NCBI GenBank assembly: GCA_020249005.1
Contig: JADCGN010000108.1
Location: 1-10,251, forward strand
Length of the DNA: 10,251 nt
Direction of reading: 5' to 3'
Source: Alphaproteobacteria bacterium
GTDB lineage: Bacteria; Pseudomonadota; Alphaproteobacteria; UBA2136; UBA6156
Shown here one piece after another: positions 1 through 6,997 of this stretch. Position 1 is the first letter of the stretch; each line of letters starts with the position of its first letter. The notes beneath the pieces were generated by a model that had not been told where the DNA came from, searched no databases, and worked only from the letters and a program-made list of their open reading frames with translations. A program made the position numbers and the translations under genes.

Positions 1-902
1 ACCGAGCTCAAGCAGCACACCGCGGTGCGCTCTTTGCCGTATTGGTCGGGCCCGGTCGGCAGCACGATTTCGCTGCACAGGTTGCTCATCCGCACGGAAA
101 GGCCCGCCTTCTTTTGGTACTCGGGCAGGTGGCGGTTGATGTTGTCGATGAACAGAATGTAGGGCTCGCCAGTTTCAATCCGGCTAGTCAGGATGCGGAT
201 CCAAATATCCCGCGCCTTCACCTGCTTGATGGTGGCGTTGGTTTTGGGGCTACGCAGGTCATAGAGGCCGTCTTGCTCCACCGCGTGCATAAAGGCGTCG
301 TCAATCACCACCGCGTTGTGCAGGTACAGCGCCTTGCGCTTCGGGTCGCCCCCGGTCGGGCGGCGGATTTCAATAAACTCTTCAATTTCCGGGTGCCACA
401 CATTCAGGTACACGGCGGCGGCGCCACGGCGCTGGCTGCCTTGGTCGATCGCCCGCGTCATCGCGTCTTGCACCACAATAAAGGGCACAATCCCGGTGGT
501 CTTGCCGTTGATCCCCACCTTTTCGCCGATGCTGCGCACGCTGGCCCAGCTGGTGCCGATGCCGCCGCCGTTGGAAGAAATCGCGATGTTCTCGTTCCAG
601 GTGCGGGTGATCCCCGCCATGCTGTCTTCCACCTCGTTCAGAAAGCAGGAAATCGGCAAGGCGCGGGTGGCGCCGCCGTTGGCCAGCACCGGGGTGGCCG
701 GCACAAACCACAGTTTGCTCATATAGTCATACAAACGCTGCGCGTGCGCGGCGTCGTCGGCATAGGCCTTGGCCACGCGCGCAAAGGCATCTTGCGGGCC
801 TTCACCCGGCAGCAGGTAGCGATCCCGGAGGGTGGCCATGCCAAAATCGGTCAACAAGCCGTCGCGGCTGTAGTCAATTTGCACGTCGAAGGTCTTGTTC
901 AT
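1..902 (-). CDS. nrdA: Ribonucleoside-diphosphate reductase, class I, alpha (large) subunit; 3' end missing
   Basis: This is the catalytic subunit of class I ribonucleotide reductase, which reduces ribonucleoside diphosphates to deoxynucleotides with a radical supplied by the NrdB partner. Exactly 300 codons are visible; the C-terminal half lies beyond the left edge. Key residues are present. C86 in ISCFLNE matches the first redox cysteine (E. coli C225). N274, C276 and E278 in SNLCSEI match N437, the thiyl-radical C439 and E441. C296 in AVCCLSS matches C462. The protein begins almost directly at the catalytic core, so the N-terminal ATP-cone that gives dATP feedback in E. coli NrdA is absent. 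The ATG at 902 is preceded by AAGGAG at 913-918 with 10-base spacing, and an in-frame stop lies about 30 bases upstream, which fixes the start. NrdR-like sites lie upstream of the gene. Residue equivalences come from motif alignment by eye. The identification is secure. Confidence 0.95.
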   Translation of the reverse strand, partial: MNKTFDVQIDYSRDGLLTDFGMATLRDRYLLPGEGPQDAFARVAKAYADDAAHAQRLYDYMSKLWFVPATPVLANGGATRALPISCFLNEVEDSMAGITRTWNENIAISSNGGGIGTSWASVRSIGEKVGINGKTTGIVPFIVVQDAMTRAIDQGSQRRGAAAVYLNVWHPEIEEFIEIRRPTGGDPKRKALYLHNAVVIDDAFMHAVEQDGLYDLRSPKTNATIKQVKARDIWIRILTSRIETGEPYILFIDNINRHLPEYQKKAGLSVRMSNLCSEIVLPTGPDQYGKERTAVCCLSS

Positions 903-912
903 CTGCGTCCTG

Positions 913-918
913 CTCCTT
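913..918 (-). promoter_or_regulatory. nrdA ribosome binding site
   Basis: AAGGAG on the minus strand lies 10 bases before the ATG at 902. It is a strong match to the anti-Shine-Dalgarno sequence and settles the start of nrdA. Confidence 0.8.
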
Positions 919-1108
919 GGTCGGCGTCTCGCTTAGGGCAGCAGAATCCACGCATGGCCAAAACCATGGTACGTGCATCCGGCCACTCCGGCGGTTTGGG
1001 GGGCGGGCGCACTCTCGTCACCCGCGTAGGTCTTCAGAGTGCCCCTGCCCAGCCCAATTAAGCAAGAGCGTTTAACCTCCGTCACGCCGGGCAACCCCTT
1101 GAAACGGT

Positions 1109-1135
1109 GTGATGAACTGCCTAAAATTTCATCAC
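1109..1135 (-). repeat. Inverted repeat in the nrdA leader
   Basis: Perfect 8-base arms (GTGATGAA at 1109-1116 and TTCATCAC at 1128-1135 on the plus strand) flank an 11-base A/T-rich spacer. It lies in the predicted 5' leader of nrdA, about 210 bases before the start codon, beside a run of seven G on the transcribed strand (1140-1146). It could be a regulator site (arm centres 19 bases apart, about two helical turns) or an RNA hairpin. No known motif was recognised. Confidence 0.4.
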
Positions 1136-1172
1136 CCTTCCCCCCCGTTCATATACCACCCCCTGTGGCATT

Positions 1173-1201
1173 TTTATAGGCAACCTACTACATATAGTGT
1201 G
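1173..1201 (-). promoter_or_regulatory. Candidate nrdA promoter
   Basis: On the minus strand TATAAA (1173-1178) is a good -10 hexamer. At 17-base spacing the -35 position reads CACACT (1196-1201), which is poor and overlaps the left NrdR-like box, as expected for a repressed promoter. The implied transcript would have a leader of about 260 bases before the nrdA ATG, which is long. The -10 is plausible by sequence; the overall call is inference. Confidence 0.4.
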
Positions 1202-1226
1202 TATGCCTCTCCACCACCAGATATAG
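1185..1226 (-). promoter_or_regulatory. Two NrdR-box-like sites upstream of nrdA
   Basis: NrdR represses ribonucleotide reductase genes by binding paired 16-base boxes of consensus acaCwAtATaTwGtgt. On the minus strand the site at 1185-1200 reads ACACTATATGTAGTAG, a very good match including the core CTATATGTAG. A second site has core CTATATCTGG at 1217-1226, matching about 8 of the 10 core positions. Cores are 29 bases apart start to start, slightly less than the usual 31-32. The sites lie just upstream of, and overlap, the -35 position of the candidate nrdA promoter, which is where a repressor would act. The left box is convincing; the right one and the short spacing are less certain. Confidence 0.65.
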
Positions 1227-1227
1227 G

Positions 1228-1249
1228 AAAGGGCCCCGTAAGGGGCCCC
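1228..1249 (-). terminator. Hairpin terminator after gyrB
   Basis: Read on the minus strand about 20 bases past the gyrB stop, GGGGCCCC-TTAC-GGGGCCC forms a 7-base all-GC stem (plus one G-U pair) with a four-base loop, followed by TTT and then CC. The stem is very stable but the U run is short, so this is an intrinsic-type terminator of moderate quality. It separates gyrB from the nrdA control region. Confidence 0.6.
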
Positions 1250-1267
1250 AGGGGTGGGTAGTCACGT

Positions 1268-3775
1268 TTAAGCGTCAAGGTTCGTCACCGAGAGCGCGTT
1301 CGAGACGATAAAGTCCTTCCGCGGTTCCACCACATCCCCCATCAAGGTGGTGAAGAGCCCATCGGCCGCAATCGCGTCTTCCACCTTCACCTGCAGCAGG
1401 ATGCGGTTGTCCGGGTTCAGCGTGGTATCCCACAGCTGTTCGGCGTTCATTTCCCCCAACCCTTTGTAGCGCTGAATCTGCAGCCCCTTGCGGCCTTCGG
1501 CCAGCACGGCGGTGTGCAACGCGCCGGGGTTGCCCCAGGCCAGCGCTGTTTCCTTGAAGGTAATCTCCCCACCTGCCAGCAGCGGCAGCAGGTCGGTGCG
1601 CAACGTCAGCAGTTGGCGGAAGGCCACCGCATGCAGCATCGCCTTATCCAAGGTGCGGCGTTCGGGCACACCCGCCACTGTGCGCTGCAATTGGATGCGC
1701 GGCTGGCCTTCCGCGCCCGGCACCAGCGCCAAGGCCCAGGGCGTGCTGTCGTTCGGTGTGGTGGCATTCACCACCCGCGCCAGCTCGGTCAGCAGGGCCT
1801 GAGCGCTGGCCTCATCGTCCAACGCATTGGTGGTGGCATTGGCCGCCAGCAGGTCCCACGCCAGGAACTCCGGCAGGGCTTGCTGCCGGGCCAACTGCGT
1901 CACCAGGCCGCTGGCCTTGGCGGCCAGCGCACAGGTCGCGCCCAGGTCGGCGCCAAAGCGCTGCTCGCCGCCCTTCAGCGCCAGGCGCGCCCCTTCCAGC
2001 ACCGCGCTGGTCAGGTAGGCTTCCAGCGCCGCATCATCCTTCAGGTAAATCTCGCTCTTGCCCTTGGCCACGCGGTACAGCGGCGGTTGGGCAATATAGA
2101 GGTGCCCCGACGCAATCAGCTCGGGCATGTTGCGGTAGAAGAAGGTCAGCAGCAACGTGCGGATGTGGCTGCCGTCCACGTCGGCGTCGGTCATCATCAC
2201 AATCTTGTGGTAGCGCAGTTTTTCCAGGTTAAAGTCATCGCGGCCAATCCCGGTGCCGAGCGCCTTAATCAGCGTCCCCACCTCCTGGCTGGCCAGCATC
2301 CGGTCAAAGCGCACACGCTCCACGTTCAGGATTTTCCCCTTCAGCGGCAGAATCGCCTGAATCTTGCGGTCACGGCCCTGCTTGGCGCTCCCGCCGGCGC
2401 TGTCCCCCTCAACAATGAACAGCTCGCACTTGGCGGGGTCTTTCTCGCTGCAGTCGGCCAATTTGCCGGGCAAGCTCGCCACTTCCAGCGGGCTTTTGCG
2501 GCGCGCTAGCTCCCGGGCCTTGCGGGCGGCATCGCGGGCCAGGGCGCTTTCAATCACCTTGTTGATGATTGCCTTGGCGGCCGCCGGGTTTTCTTCAAAG
2601 AAGGCGCCCAACTTCTCGTTCACCACCTGCTCCACCACCGGGCGGACTTCGCTGCTCACCAGCTTATCCTTGGTTTGGCTGCTGAACTTCGGGTCGGGCA
2701 CCTTCACGCTCAGCACGCAGGTCAGCCCTTCACGGGCGTCATCGCCGGTCAGGCCGCTGTCCATCTTGGCCTTTTTCAGCAAGCCGCTTTCGGCCGCGTA
2801 GGCGTTGATGATCCGGGTCAGCGCCGCGCGGAAGCCCATCACGTGGGTGCCGCCGTCGCGCTGTGGAATGTTGTTGGTGAAGGGGTAGACGTTCTCGGTG
2901 TAGCCGTCATTCCATTGCAGCGCGCATTCCACCGTAATTTCGCCATTGGTGCCCGTGCCCTTGCCGGTAAAGAACACGGTGTCGTCCATCAGGCTGCTGC
3001 GGTTGCGGTCCAGGTGCTGCACAAACGCCTTCACCCCGCCTTCGTAGTGCAACACGGCCTCTTTGGGCTTGTCATTTTCGTCCAAGTCCCGCTCGTCGCG
3101 CAGCGTAATGTGCACCCCGCTGTTCAAAAAGGCCAATTCGCGCAGGCGGTTCAGCAAGGTGTCGTAGGAAAAGACAGTCTGCGTAAAGGTTTCGGCCGAC
3201 GGGTAAAACCGCACCTCCGTCCCGCGCTGATCGGTCGCACCCACCTCTTTCAGCGGGAACTTCGGCTCGCCGTGCGCGAACTCCATGGTGTAGGCCTTGC
3301 CGCCGCGCCAGATATTGAGCACCAGCAGGCTGCTCAAGGCGTTCACCACGCTCACCCCCACCCCGTGCAACCCACCCGAGACCTTGTAGCTATTTTGGTC
3401 AAACTTCCCACCCGCGTGCAGCTTGGTCATGATCACCTCGGCGGCACTCACGCCTTCTTCCGGGTGAATGTCGGTCGGAATCCCCCGGCCATTGTCGCGG
3501 ATGCTGGCGCTGCCGTCGGCATGCAGCGTCACCGTAATCCGGTCGCAGTACCCCGCCAGGGTTTCGTCAATCGCGTTGTCCACCACCTCATACACCATGT
3601 GGTGCAGGCCGGTGCCGTCATCGGTGTCGCCGATGTACATCCCCGGACGCTTGCGCACGGCATCCAGGCCACGCAGCACCTTGATGCTGTCGGCGCCATA
3701 CGCCTGGCTGGCGGCCGCCACGCGGGCGTTGTCTTCAGCAGTCGGCGCCGCTTGCGGAACAGTGGTCTCGGCCAT
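1268..3775 (-). CDS. gyrB: DNA gyrase subunit B
   Basis: ATPase subunit of the A2B2 type II topoisomerase that introduces negative supercoils. The 835-residue protein has the GHKL ATPase domain (about 30-240) with catalytic E63 in YEVVDNAIDE and D94 in RDNGRGIP. The transducer domain carries the QTK motif (367-369). The TOPRIM domain has EGDSAGG with E456 and the metal ligands D530, D532 and D534 in DADVDGSH. The C-terminal signature QRYKGLGEMN starts at 768. An insert of about 150 residues, roughly 585-735, interrupts the TOPRIM half; such an insert is typical of Gram-negative GyrB and favours GyrB over ParE. Positions matching the quinolone-determining D426 and K447 of E. coli are wild type (D458, K479). 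The ATG at 3775 follows AGAAGGA (3783-3789) at good spacing, so it is preferred over an in-frame GTG or ATG ten codons upstream, which would place the start in the promoter region. Confidence 0.97.
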   Translation of the reverse strand: MAETTVPQAAPTAEDNARVAAASQAYGADSIKVLRGLDAVRKRPGMYIGDTDDGTGLHHMVYEVVDNAIDETLAGYCDRITVTLHADGSASIRDNGRGIPTDIHPEEGVSAAEVIMTKLHAGGKFDQNSYKVSGGLHGVGVSVVNALSSLLVLNIWRGGKAYTMEFAHGEPKFPLKEVGATDQRGTEVRFYPSAETFTQTVFSYDTLLNRLRELAFLNSGVHITLRDERDLDENDKPKEAVLHYEGGVKAFVQHLDRNRSSLMDDTVFFTGKGTGTNGEITVECALQWNDGYTENVYPFTNNIPQRDGGTHVMGFRAALTRIINAYAAESGLLKKAKMDSGLTGDDAREGLTCVLSVKVPDPKFSSQTKDKLVSSEVRPVVEQVVNEKLGAFFEENPAAAKAIINKVIESALARDAARKARELARRKSPLEVASLPGKLADCSEKDPAKCELFIVEGDSAGGSAKQGRDRKIQAILPLKGKILNVERVRFDRMLASQEVGTLIKALGTGIGRDDFNLEKLRYHKIVMMTDADVDGSHIRTLLLTFFYRNMPELIASGHLYIAQPPLYRVAKGKSEIYLKDDAALEAYLTSAVLEGARLALKGGEQRFGADLGATCALAAKASGLVTQLARQQALPEFLAWDLLAANATTNALDDEASAQALLTELARVVNATTPNDSTPWALALVPGAEGQPRIQLQRTVAGVPERRTLDKAMLHAVAFRQLLTLRTDLLPLLAGGEITFKETALAWGNPGALHTAVLAEGRKGLQIQRYKGLGEMNAEQLWDTTLNPDNRILLQVKVEDAIAADGLFTTLMGDVVEPRKDFIVSNALSVTNLDA

Positions 3776-3805
3776 GGATTTTTCCTTCTCCCTCAATACC
3801 CACAA

Positions 3806-3834
3806 ACCCTAGCAAATTCGGGCCAAAAGGGCAA
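3806..3834 (-). promoter_or_regulatory. gyrB promoter
   Basis: On the minus strand TTGCCC (3829-3834) and TAGGGT (3806-3811) are separated by exactly 17 bases, a reasonable sigma-70-type promoter. The predicted start near 3799 leaves a leader of about 25 bases before the gyrB ATG at 3775. A weak AAAAGG-TTGC-CCTTTT hairpin (3825-3840) overlaps the -35 and could be the end of the upstream transcript. Confidence 0.55.
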
Positions 3835-3872
3835 CCTTTTTAACATCAACCTATCATCCGATGGGCCGCCCT

Positions 3873-4292
3873 TTATGCCCGCAATTTGGGCATCATGTAC
3901 CCCACCAACGCCAGCATCAACGCCCCCACCAACGCCCAAGCCGGGGCCATGAAAAACGGCACTCCCAGCCAACCGCCGCATAGCACCCCGCACTCAACCG
4001 GCGCGGCATGCCGCCACACGCCGCCCAGCCAGGTCATCCACACTTCCCCCACCCAGCCCAAACCGCCGAACAACGCCAATAGCCCCAAACTGCCACGGCC
4101 ATGCAACCACACCGTCGCGGCCAACAGCCCCAGCATCGCCAGCAACGCCCCCCAAGGGAAGGGATGCAGGAAAATCAGCACCGAAAGCATGGTGGAATTC
4201 AGCGTCATCTGCCAACCCAAGCGGCCTTGGGCCGTGGCGGGGGTATACCAGCGGGCGAAGCTGGCGAGGAACGGCTGCAATACGGGTAGCAT
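3873..4292 (-). CDS. Small four-span membrane protein of unknown function
   Basis: I do not recognise the family. The 139-residue product has about four hydrophobic helices: roughly 29-43, 47-64, 67-90 and 107-133. An acidic residue, E83, sits inside the third helix (GWVGEVW), followed by tryptophan- and proline-rich turns (GGVWRH, GVPFFMAPAW). There is no signal peptide or soluble domain. The ATG at 4292 is preferred because AAGGTGG (4298-4304) precedes it by five bases; an in-frame GTG at 4301 would bury that site. It starts 29 bases after the stop of the upstream single-span protein gene with no promoter visible between, so the two probably share one transcript. The compact inner-membrane shape, with an in-membrane Glu and no enzyme motif, fits a scaffold or small transporter-like role, but this is only inference. 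The gene is likely real given RBS, spacing and hydrophobic pattern. Confidence 0.65.
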   Translation of the reverse strand: MLPVLQPFLASFARWYTPATAQGRLGWQMTLNSTMLSVLIFLHPFPWGALLAMLGLLAATVWLHGRGSLGLLALFGGLGWVGEVWMTWLGGVWRHAAPVECGVLCGGWLGVPFFMAPAWALVGALMLALVGYMMPKLRA

Positions 4293-4321
4293 GACCACCA
4301 CCTTAGCATACCCACCAACCG

Positions 4322-5218
4322 TTAGTCTTGCGGCACTGCCTCGGCTTGCAGCGGCACCAAACGTGCTTTAAGGGCACGCAACGGCACGGTGGCCACCAGG
4401 TGCTCCGGCTGGGCCGGTAACAAATCCAACACAAAGCGCTGGGTTGCTTGGCCTTGGGCAGGCACCGCCGCCACCGTCAGCACCCGGCGCAGCAGGGGTA
4501 CATCGGCCTGGTCATCCACCCGCAGCTCCAGCTGCAGTTGCTGCAGCGGTTGGATGTCGGTATTGGCCACCGTGGCCGTCAGCACCAATTGGCCTGTGCC
4601 GTTGGCCACCGGAGCGGTGGTCAGCGCCACCGTTTGCACCACCTTGGCCAGCGTCTGGCGGCCCACCGTCAGGCGCGGCGCGGCCAAGAGGTCAACCGGG
4701 CGTGCGGCGGCCGGTTGGGTCGCCGGGAACGGCGCCAACACGGGCGCGGTGGGCTGGGTGGCTGGCACAGTCGGCGCCACTCCCGCCGTCGGCAACGGCA
4801 ACGTGCGCCAGGTCACGATTTGCAGCAGCACCCAGCCAAACGCCACCAAGGCCAGCAGCAACACCAGCCACCCGCCGCGCCGCCGCCGCGGGGCGGGGGC
4901 CGCCACCGGCGCAGCCTTGGCGGGCTGCGGCAACATTACGTTGGCAAAGGGGCTGCCGCTCACGCCGCCCTTGGTGCGGGCCATGCTTTGCATTTCGGCC
5001 AACACCCCCGCCTTCACCTCACTTAAAGAATCGGCCAGCGGCACCTGCTGGGTTGCCAACTTGCGCTCGGCATTGGCGCCATACCAAATGCGTTGCCACA
5101 GCGTGGGCTTCGGGTATGAAGCGGCCAAGGGGCGCTGCACCACCGGCGTGCCAGGGCTCACGGCCGCAGGCATAACCGGGGCTGGCTTGGCTTTGCCGCT
5201 GGGGGCTGGTTTGGGCAT
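4322..5218 (-). CDS. Proline-rich single-span membrane protein of unknown function
   Basis: The 298-residue product has three parts. Residues 1-110 are Pro/Ala/Lys-rich and probably disordered. RRRR (111-114) leads into one transmembrane helix at about 115-135; by the positive-inside rule the N-terminus is cytoplasmic and the rest periplasmic. Residues 141-178 form a Pro/Thr/Ala linker. From about 180 to 290 a beta-rich domain with alternating hydrophobic residues (for example LVLTATVANT and LQLELRV) resembles in outline the periplasmic DUF3426/FxLYD-type folds, but the MJ0042 zinc-finger that usually begins DUF3426 proteins is absent. The ATG at 5218 has GGAAG (5227-5231) eight bases upstream. 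A near-consensus promoter sits just before the gene, and the four-span protein gene follows 29 bases downstream, suggesting a two-gene envelope unit. No enzyme motif is visible. Gene reality is fairly sure; function is unknown. Confidence 0.7.
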   Translation of the reverse strand: MPKPAPSGKAKPAPVMPAAVSPGTPVVQRPLAASYPKPTLWQRIWYGANAERKLATQQVPLADSLSEVKAGVLAEMQSMARTKGGVSGSPFANVMLPQPAKAAPVAAPAPRRRRGGWLVLLLALVAFGWVLLQIVTWRTLPLPTAGVAPTVPATQPTAPVLAPFPATQPAAARPVDLLAAPRLTVGRQTLAKVVQTVALTTAPVANGTGQLVLTATVANTDIQPLQQLQLELRVDDQADVPLLRRVLTVAAVPAQGQATQRFVLDLLPAQPEHLVATVPLRALKARLVPLQAEAVPQD

Positions 5219-5263
5219 GGTCGGGGCTTCCGGTTGCGCGCGGTTAACAAGTTGAATGCGCGA

Positions 5264-5292
5264 AGTATACGCGGAGTATTCAAGAAAGGCAA
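5264..5292 (-). promoter_or_regulatory. Promoter of the two-gene membrane-protein unit
   Basis: On the minus strand TTGCCT (5287-5292) and TATACT (5264-5269) are exactly 17 bases apart, the best sigma-70-like promoter in the window. The -35 begins directly after the stop codon of the heparinase-family gene. The predicted leader is about 38 bases before the ATG at 5218. Confidence 0.65.
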
Positions 5293-5293
5293 G

Positions 5294-6931
5294 CTAGGCC
5301 AGCACCGCCAGCGTCCACTGCAGCGTAGGCAGGCTCAACCGCACCGCCAACTGATGCGTCTCCTGCAGCTGATTGAACTGGGGGGCATAGCGGCTGGGTT
5401 GCACCGTCAACCGGCCCCCCTCACAGGCAAACGCCAAACGGGTGCCATCCGGCAAGGTTAGGATGGCCTGCTGTTCGGTGGTTTGCTGCACGCGCACCGC
5501 TGGGTGTAGATGGAACCGCGCCCACGCCCGCACCTCTCCCACCTGCGGACCCGTCAGCGTCTCTTCGCCCCGCAGGGCGGTCGCACCCAAAGTCAGGACC
5601 CGCTGATGGCTGGTGATACCGTGGGCCCGATACCCATCGTGGCTGGCCCGTAGGGTGGTGGCGCCGCTGGTTTCTTCACACTGCAACGCCAGGCGGCGCG
5701 GGCGGCGGCCCACCCGGTGCTCGGCCCACACTTCCGCGCTGTTTTGCCCCTGCAGCTCCACCGTGCTGTGGGCGGCCGTACTCCGAAAATATCCGCGCAA
5801 GCGATGCTGATACGCCAACGTGCCACCATTCACGACCACCCGCTGCGTACCGTGCCACAGTTCAAACGCCAAGGTGTCGGCATGGGCATGGCCCGGGTTT
5901 TCGTCGGGGCCGACCAACCCCGCATCCAACACCAGCCCGAATGGGCCCTGCTCCGCCCGCGCGTACCCGGCCGCAGGCAACAGGGAGGGCACGGTGGTGG
6001 CCCCGCTTTCCCGCACCAGCAACGCCAGCCGGGCCGGGTCACCCACGTGGCCGTCATTCCAAAGGCCCAAACCTCCGTCGGGGTAGGTATAGAAGGCCAA
6101 CGCCGCCCCCAGCTGCGCGGCCCACGTATCCCACACCCCACCGCCGCCGCCGGCATTCCGCAGCGCCGCCCGCACCTCCAGCACGTCTTGCAGCACTTGG
6201 GCGTGGTAATGGGGGCTCCGTTCATCATGGGCGCCATCCGGCAAAATTTGGTGCGTCAGGGCCCGCTGTAACTGGCTTTCCGCCCACAGGGCCAAGGCAC
6301 CATCTTGCACGGCCAAGCCGCCCAGCAACAACGCTTTCAAGTTCTTAATCAGATGGTTGCCGCCCAAGTCCCACTCGCAATTCCGACGCAGGTGGCGCAG
6401 TTGCGCCCGCAAGGCCGCTTCAAACGCTTCGCGGAAATCGGGCTCAGCCTCGGCCAACAGCCAACGGCCATGGGTCAGCCAGCTCACCACCCGCAGCGAA
6501 AGCGGATACGGATGCCACACGGTGGGGTGATAATGCGCAAACTGCAGCAACCAGCTGGCCAGTAGCTGGCGGGCCGCATCGGGGCGGTGGGCCGCCGCCA
6601 GGTCGGCCAGCCATTCATGGTAATGCAGCTCAAACAGCTGCAGCGGCTGCACTTTGGGCAGCCAAGTCCGTGGTGGCATCCCCAGCGTGTGTTCCTGCCC
6701 GGCCAGCCACCAACGCCCCACTGCCAAGGCTTCCCCCACCGTCCGATTCCCCGGCACCACACTCACCCCGGTGTAGACCAGCGGCAGGGCCCCAGGTTCG
6801 CCCTGTAAAGCCCGCAGATTATAAAACGGCGTGGCATAATAGCGTTGCAACAGGCGGGTACGCACGCGCCACAGCAGCGCCAGCGGCGGCACATACCACA
6901 GGGTGCGGAGCAGGCGGGGTAACGAACGCAT
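5294..6931 (-). CDS. Heparinase II/III family protein (alginate-lyase-like)
   Basis: A 545-residue member of the heparinase II/III superfamily, polysaccharide lyases or lyase-like proteins that act on uronic-acid-containing polymers. The helical toroid half spans roughly 65-315 and includes GGNHLIKN (190-197) and ERSPHYHAQ (237-245), positions where the family carries the Asn/His/Tyr catalytic residues. The beta-sandwich half spans about 325-540 and includes PGHAHADTLAFEL with H348, H350 and D352, and HSTVEL near 388. Alphaproteobacteria commonly encode such a protein; its natural substrate is generally not established. No classical signal peptide is clear: the first 20 residues are basic then hydrophobic (LWYVPPLALL), possibly a membrane anchor. 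The ATG at 6931 has AGGGGG only three bases upstream; an in-frame GTG at 6949 lacks any ribosome binding site. A TATACA at 6940-6945 suggests a very short leader. The neighbouring surface-protein genes fit an envelope or exopolysaccharide role. Confidence 0.85.
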   Translation of the reverse strand: MRSLPRLLRTLWYVPPLALLWRVRTRLLQRYYATPFYNLRALQGEPGALPLVYTGVSVVPGNRTVGEALAVGRWWLAGQEHTLGMPPRTWLPKVQPLQLFELHYHEWLADLAAAHRPDAARQLLASWLLQFAHYHPTVWHPYPLSLRVVSWLTHGRWLLAEAEPDFREAFEAALRAQLRHLRRNCEWDLGGNHLIKNLKALLLGGLAVQDGALALWAESQLQRALTHQILPDGAHDERSPHYHAQVLQDVLEVRAALRNAGGGGGVWDTWAAQLGAALAFYTYPDGGLGLWNDGHVGDPARLALLVRESGATTVPSLLPAAGYARAEQGPFGLVLDAGLVGPDENPGHAHADTLAFELWHGTQRVVVNGGTLAYQHRLRGYFRSTAAHSTVELQGQNSAEVWAEHRVGRRPRRLALQCEETSGATTLRASHDGYRAHGITSHQRVLTLGATALRGEETLTGPQVGEVRAWARFHLHPAVRVQQTTEQQAILTLPDGTRLAFACEGGRLTVQPSRYAPQFNQLQETHQLAVRLSLPTLQWTLAVLA

Positions 6932-6948
6932 ACACCCCCTGTATAGCA

Positions 6949-6975
6949 CAACGGGGGCTGCTCTGGCCCCCGTTG
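6949..6975 (-). terminator. Hairpin between lipoprotein and heparinase-family genes
   Basis: A perfect 10-base inverted repeat, CAACGGGGGC and GCCCCCGTTG, with a 7-base loop lies about 20 bases past the lipoprotein stop. It should form a very stable hairpin in RNA from either strand. There is no U run after it, so it may stop transcription weakly, protect the 3' end of the lipoprotein mRNA, or act as a boundary before the heparinase-family gene. Confidence 0.5.
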
Positions 6976-6997
6976 GTAGGATAGGAACGCCGAAAAT

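Larger units (their letters stand above)
903..1267. other. 365-base intergenic control region between gyrB and nrdA
   Basis: I see no protein gene here. In transcription order it contains the gyrB hairpin terminator, two NrdR-like boxes, a TATAAA -10 element, a G7 run, an 8-base inverted repeat and the nrdA ribosome binding site. Only tiny open frames are present, for example ATG-AAA-TTT-TAG beside the inverted repeat and a roughly 33-codon frame overlapping the nrdA start; neither has support. No cobalamin-box-like element was seen, consistent with a class I rather than class II reductase. Confidence 0.6.

Noticed and set aside
42..1061. Long plus-strand open frame opposite nrdA and its leader
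   Set aside because: It runs antisense to an unmistakable nrdA, has low-complexity Gly/Ala/His-rich content, and is a side effect of GC-rich codons on the other strand.
1120..1136. Minimal open frames in the nrdA leader (for example ATG-AAA-TTT-TAG after a GGAAGGG stretch)
   Set aside because: A regulatory mini-ORF is conceivable, but four codons can arise by chance and nothing else supports it.
903..1267. Cobalamin riboswitch upstream of the reductase gene
   Set aside because: No B12-box-like sequence was seen, and the enzyme is class I, which does not use cobalamin.
1514..2509. Plus-strand open frame of 331 codons opposite gyrB
   Set aside because: Lies entirely within the gyrB TOPRIM region, no ribosome binding site and Gln/Arg-rich composition typical of antisense frames.
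3825..3840. AAAAGG-TTGC-CCTTTT as a terminator of the membrane-protein unit
   Set aside because: The stem is short and mostly A-T, with no U run, and overlaps the gyrB -35; mentioned only as a weak possibility.
2675..3952. Plus-strand open frame of 425 codons opposite gyrB
   Set aside because: The minus strand encodes full-length GyrB with all catalytic motifs across this interval; the antisense product resembles nothing and is His/Val-rich shadow sequence.
3793..3993. Minus-strand 66-codon frame overlapping the end of the four-span membrane protein gene
   Set aside because: It overlaps another minus-strand gene in a different frame and extends through the gyrB promoter; Gly-rich and without its own translation signal.
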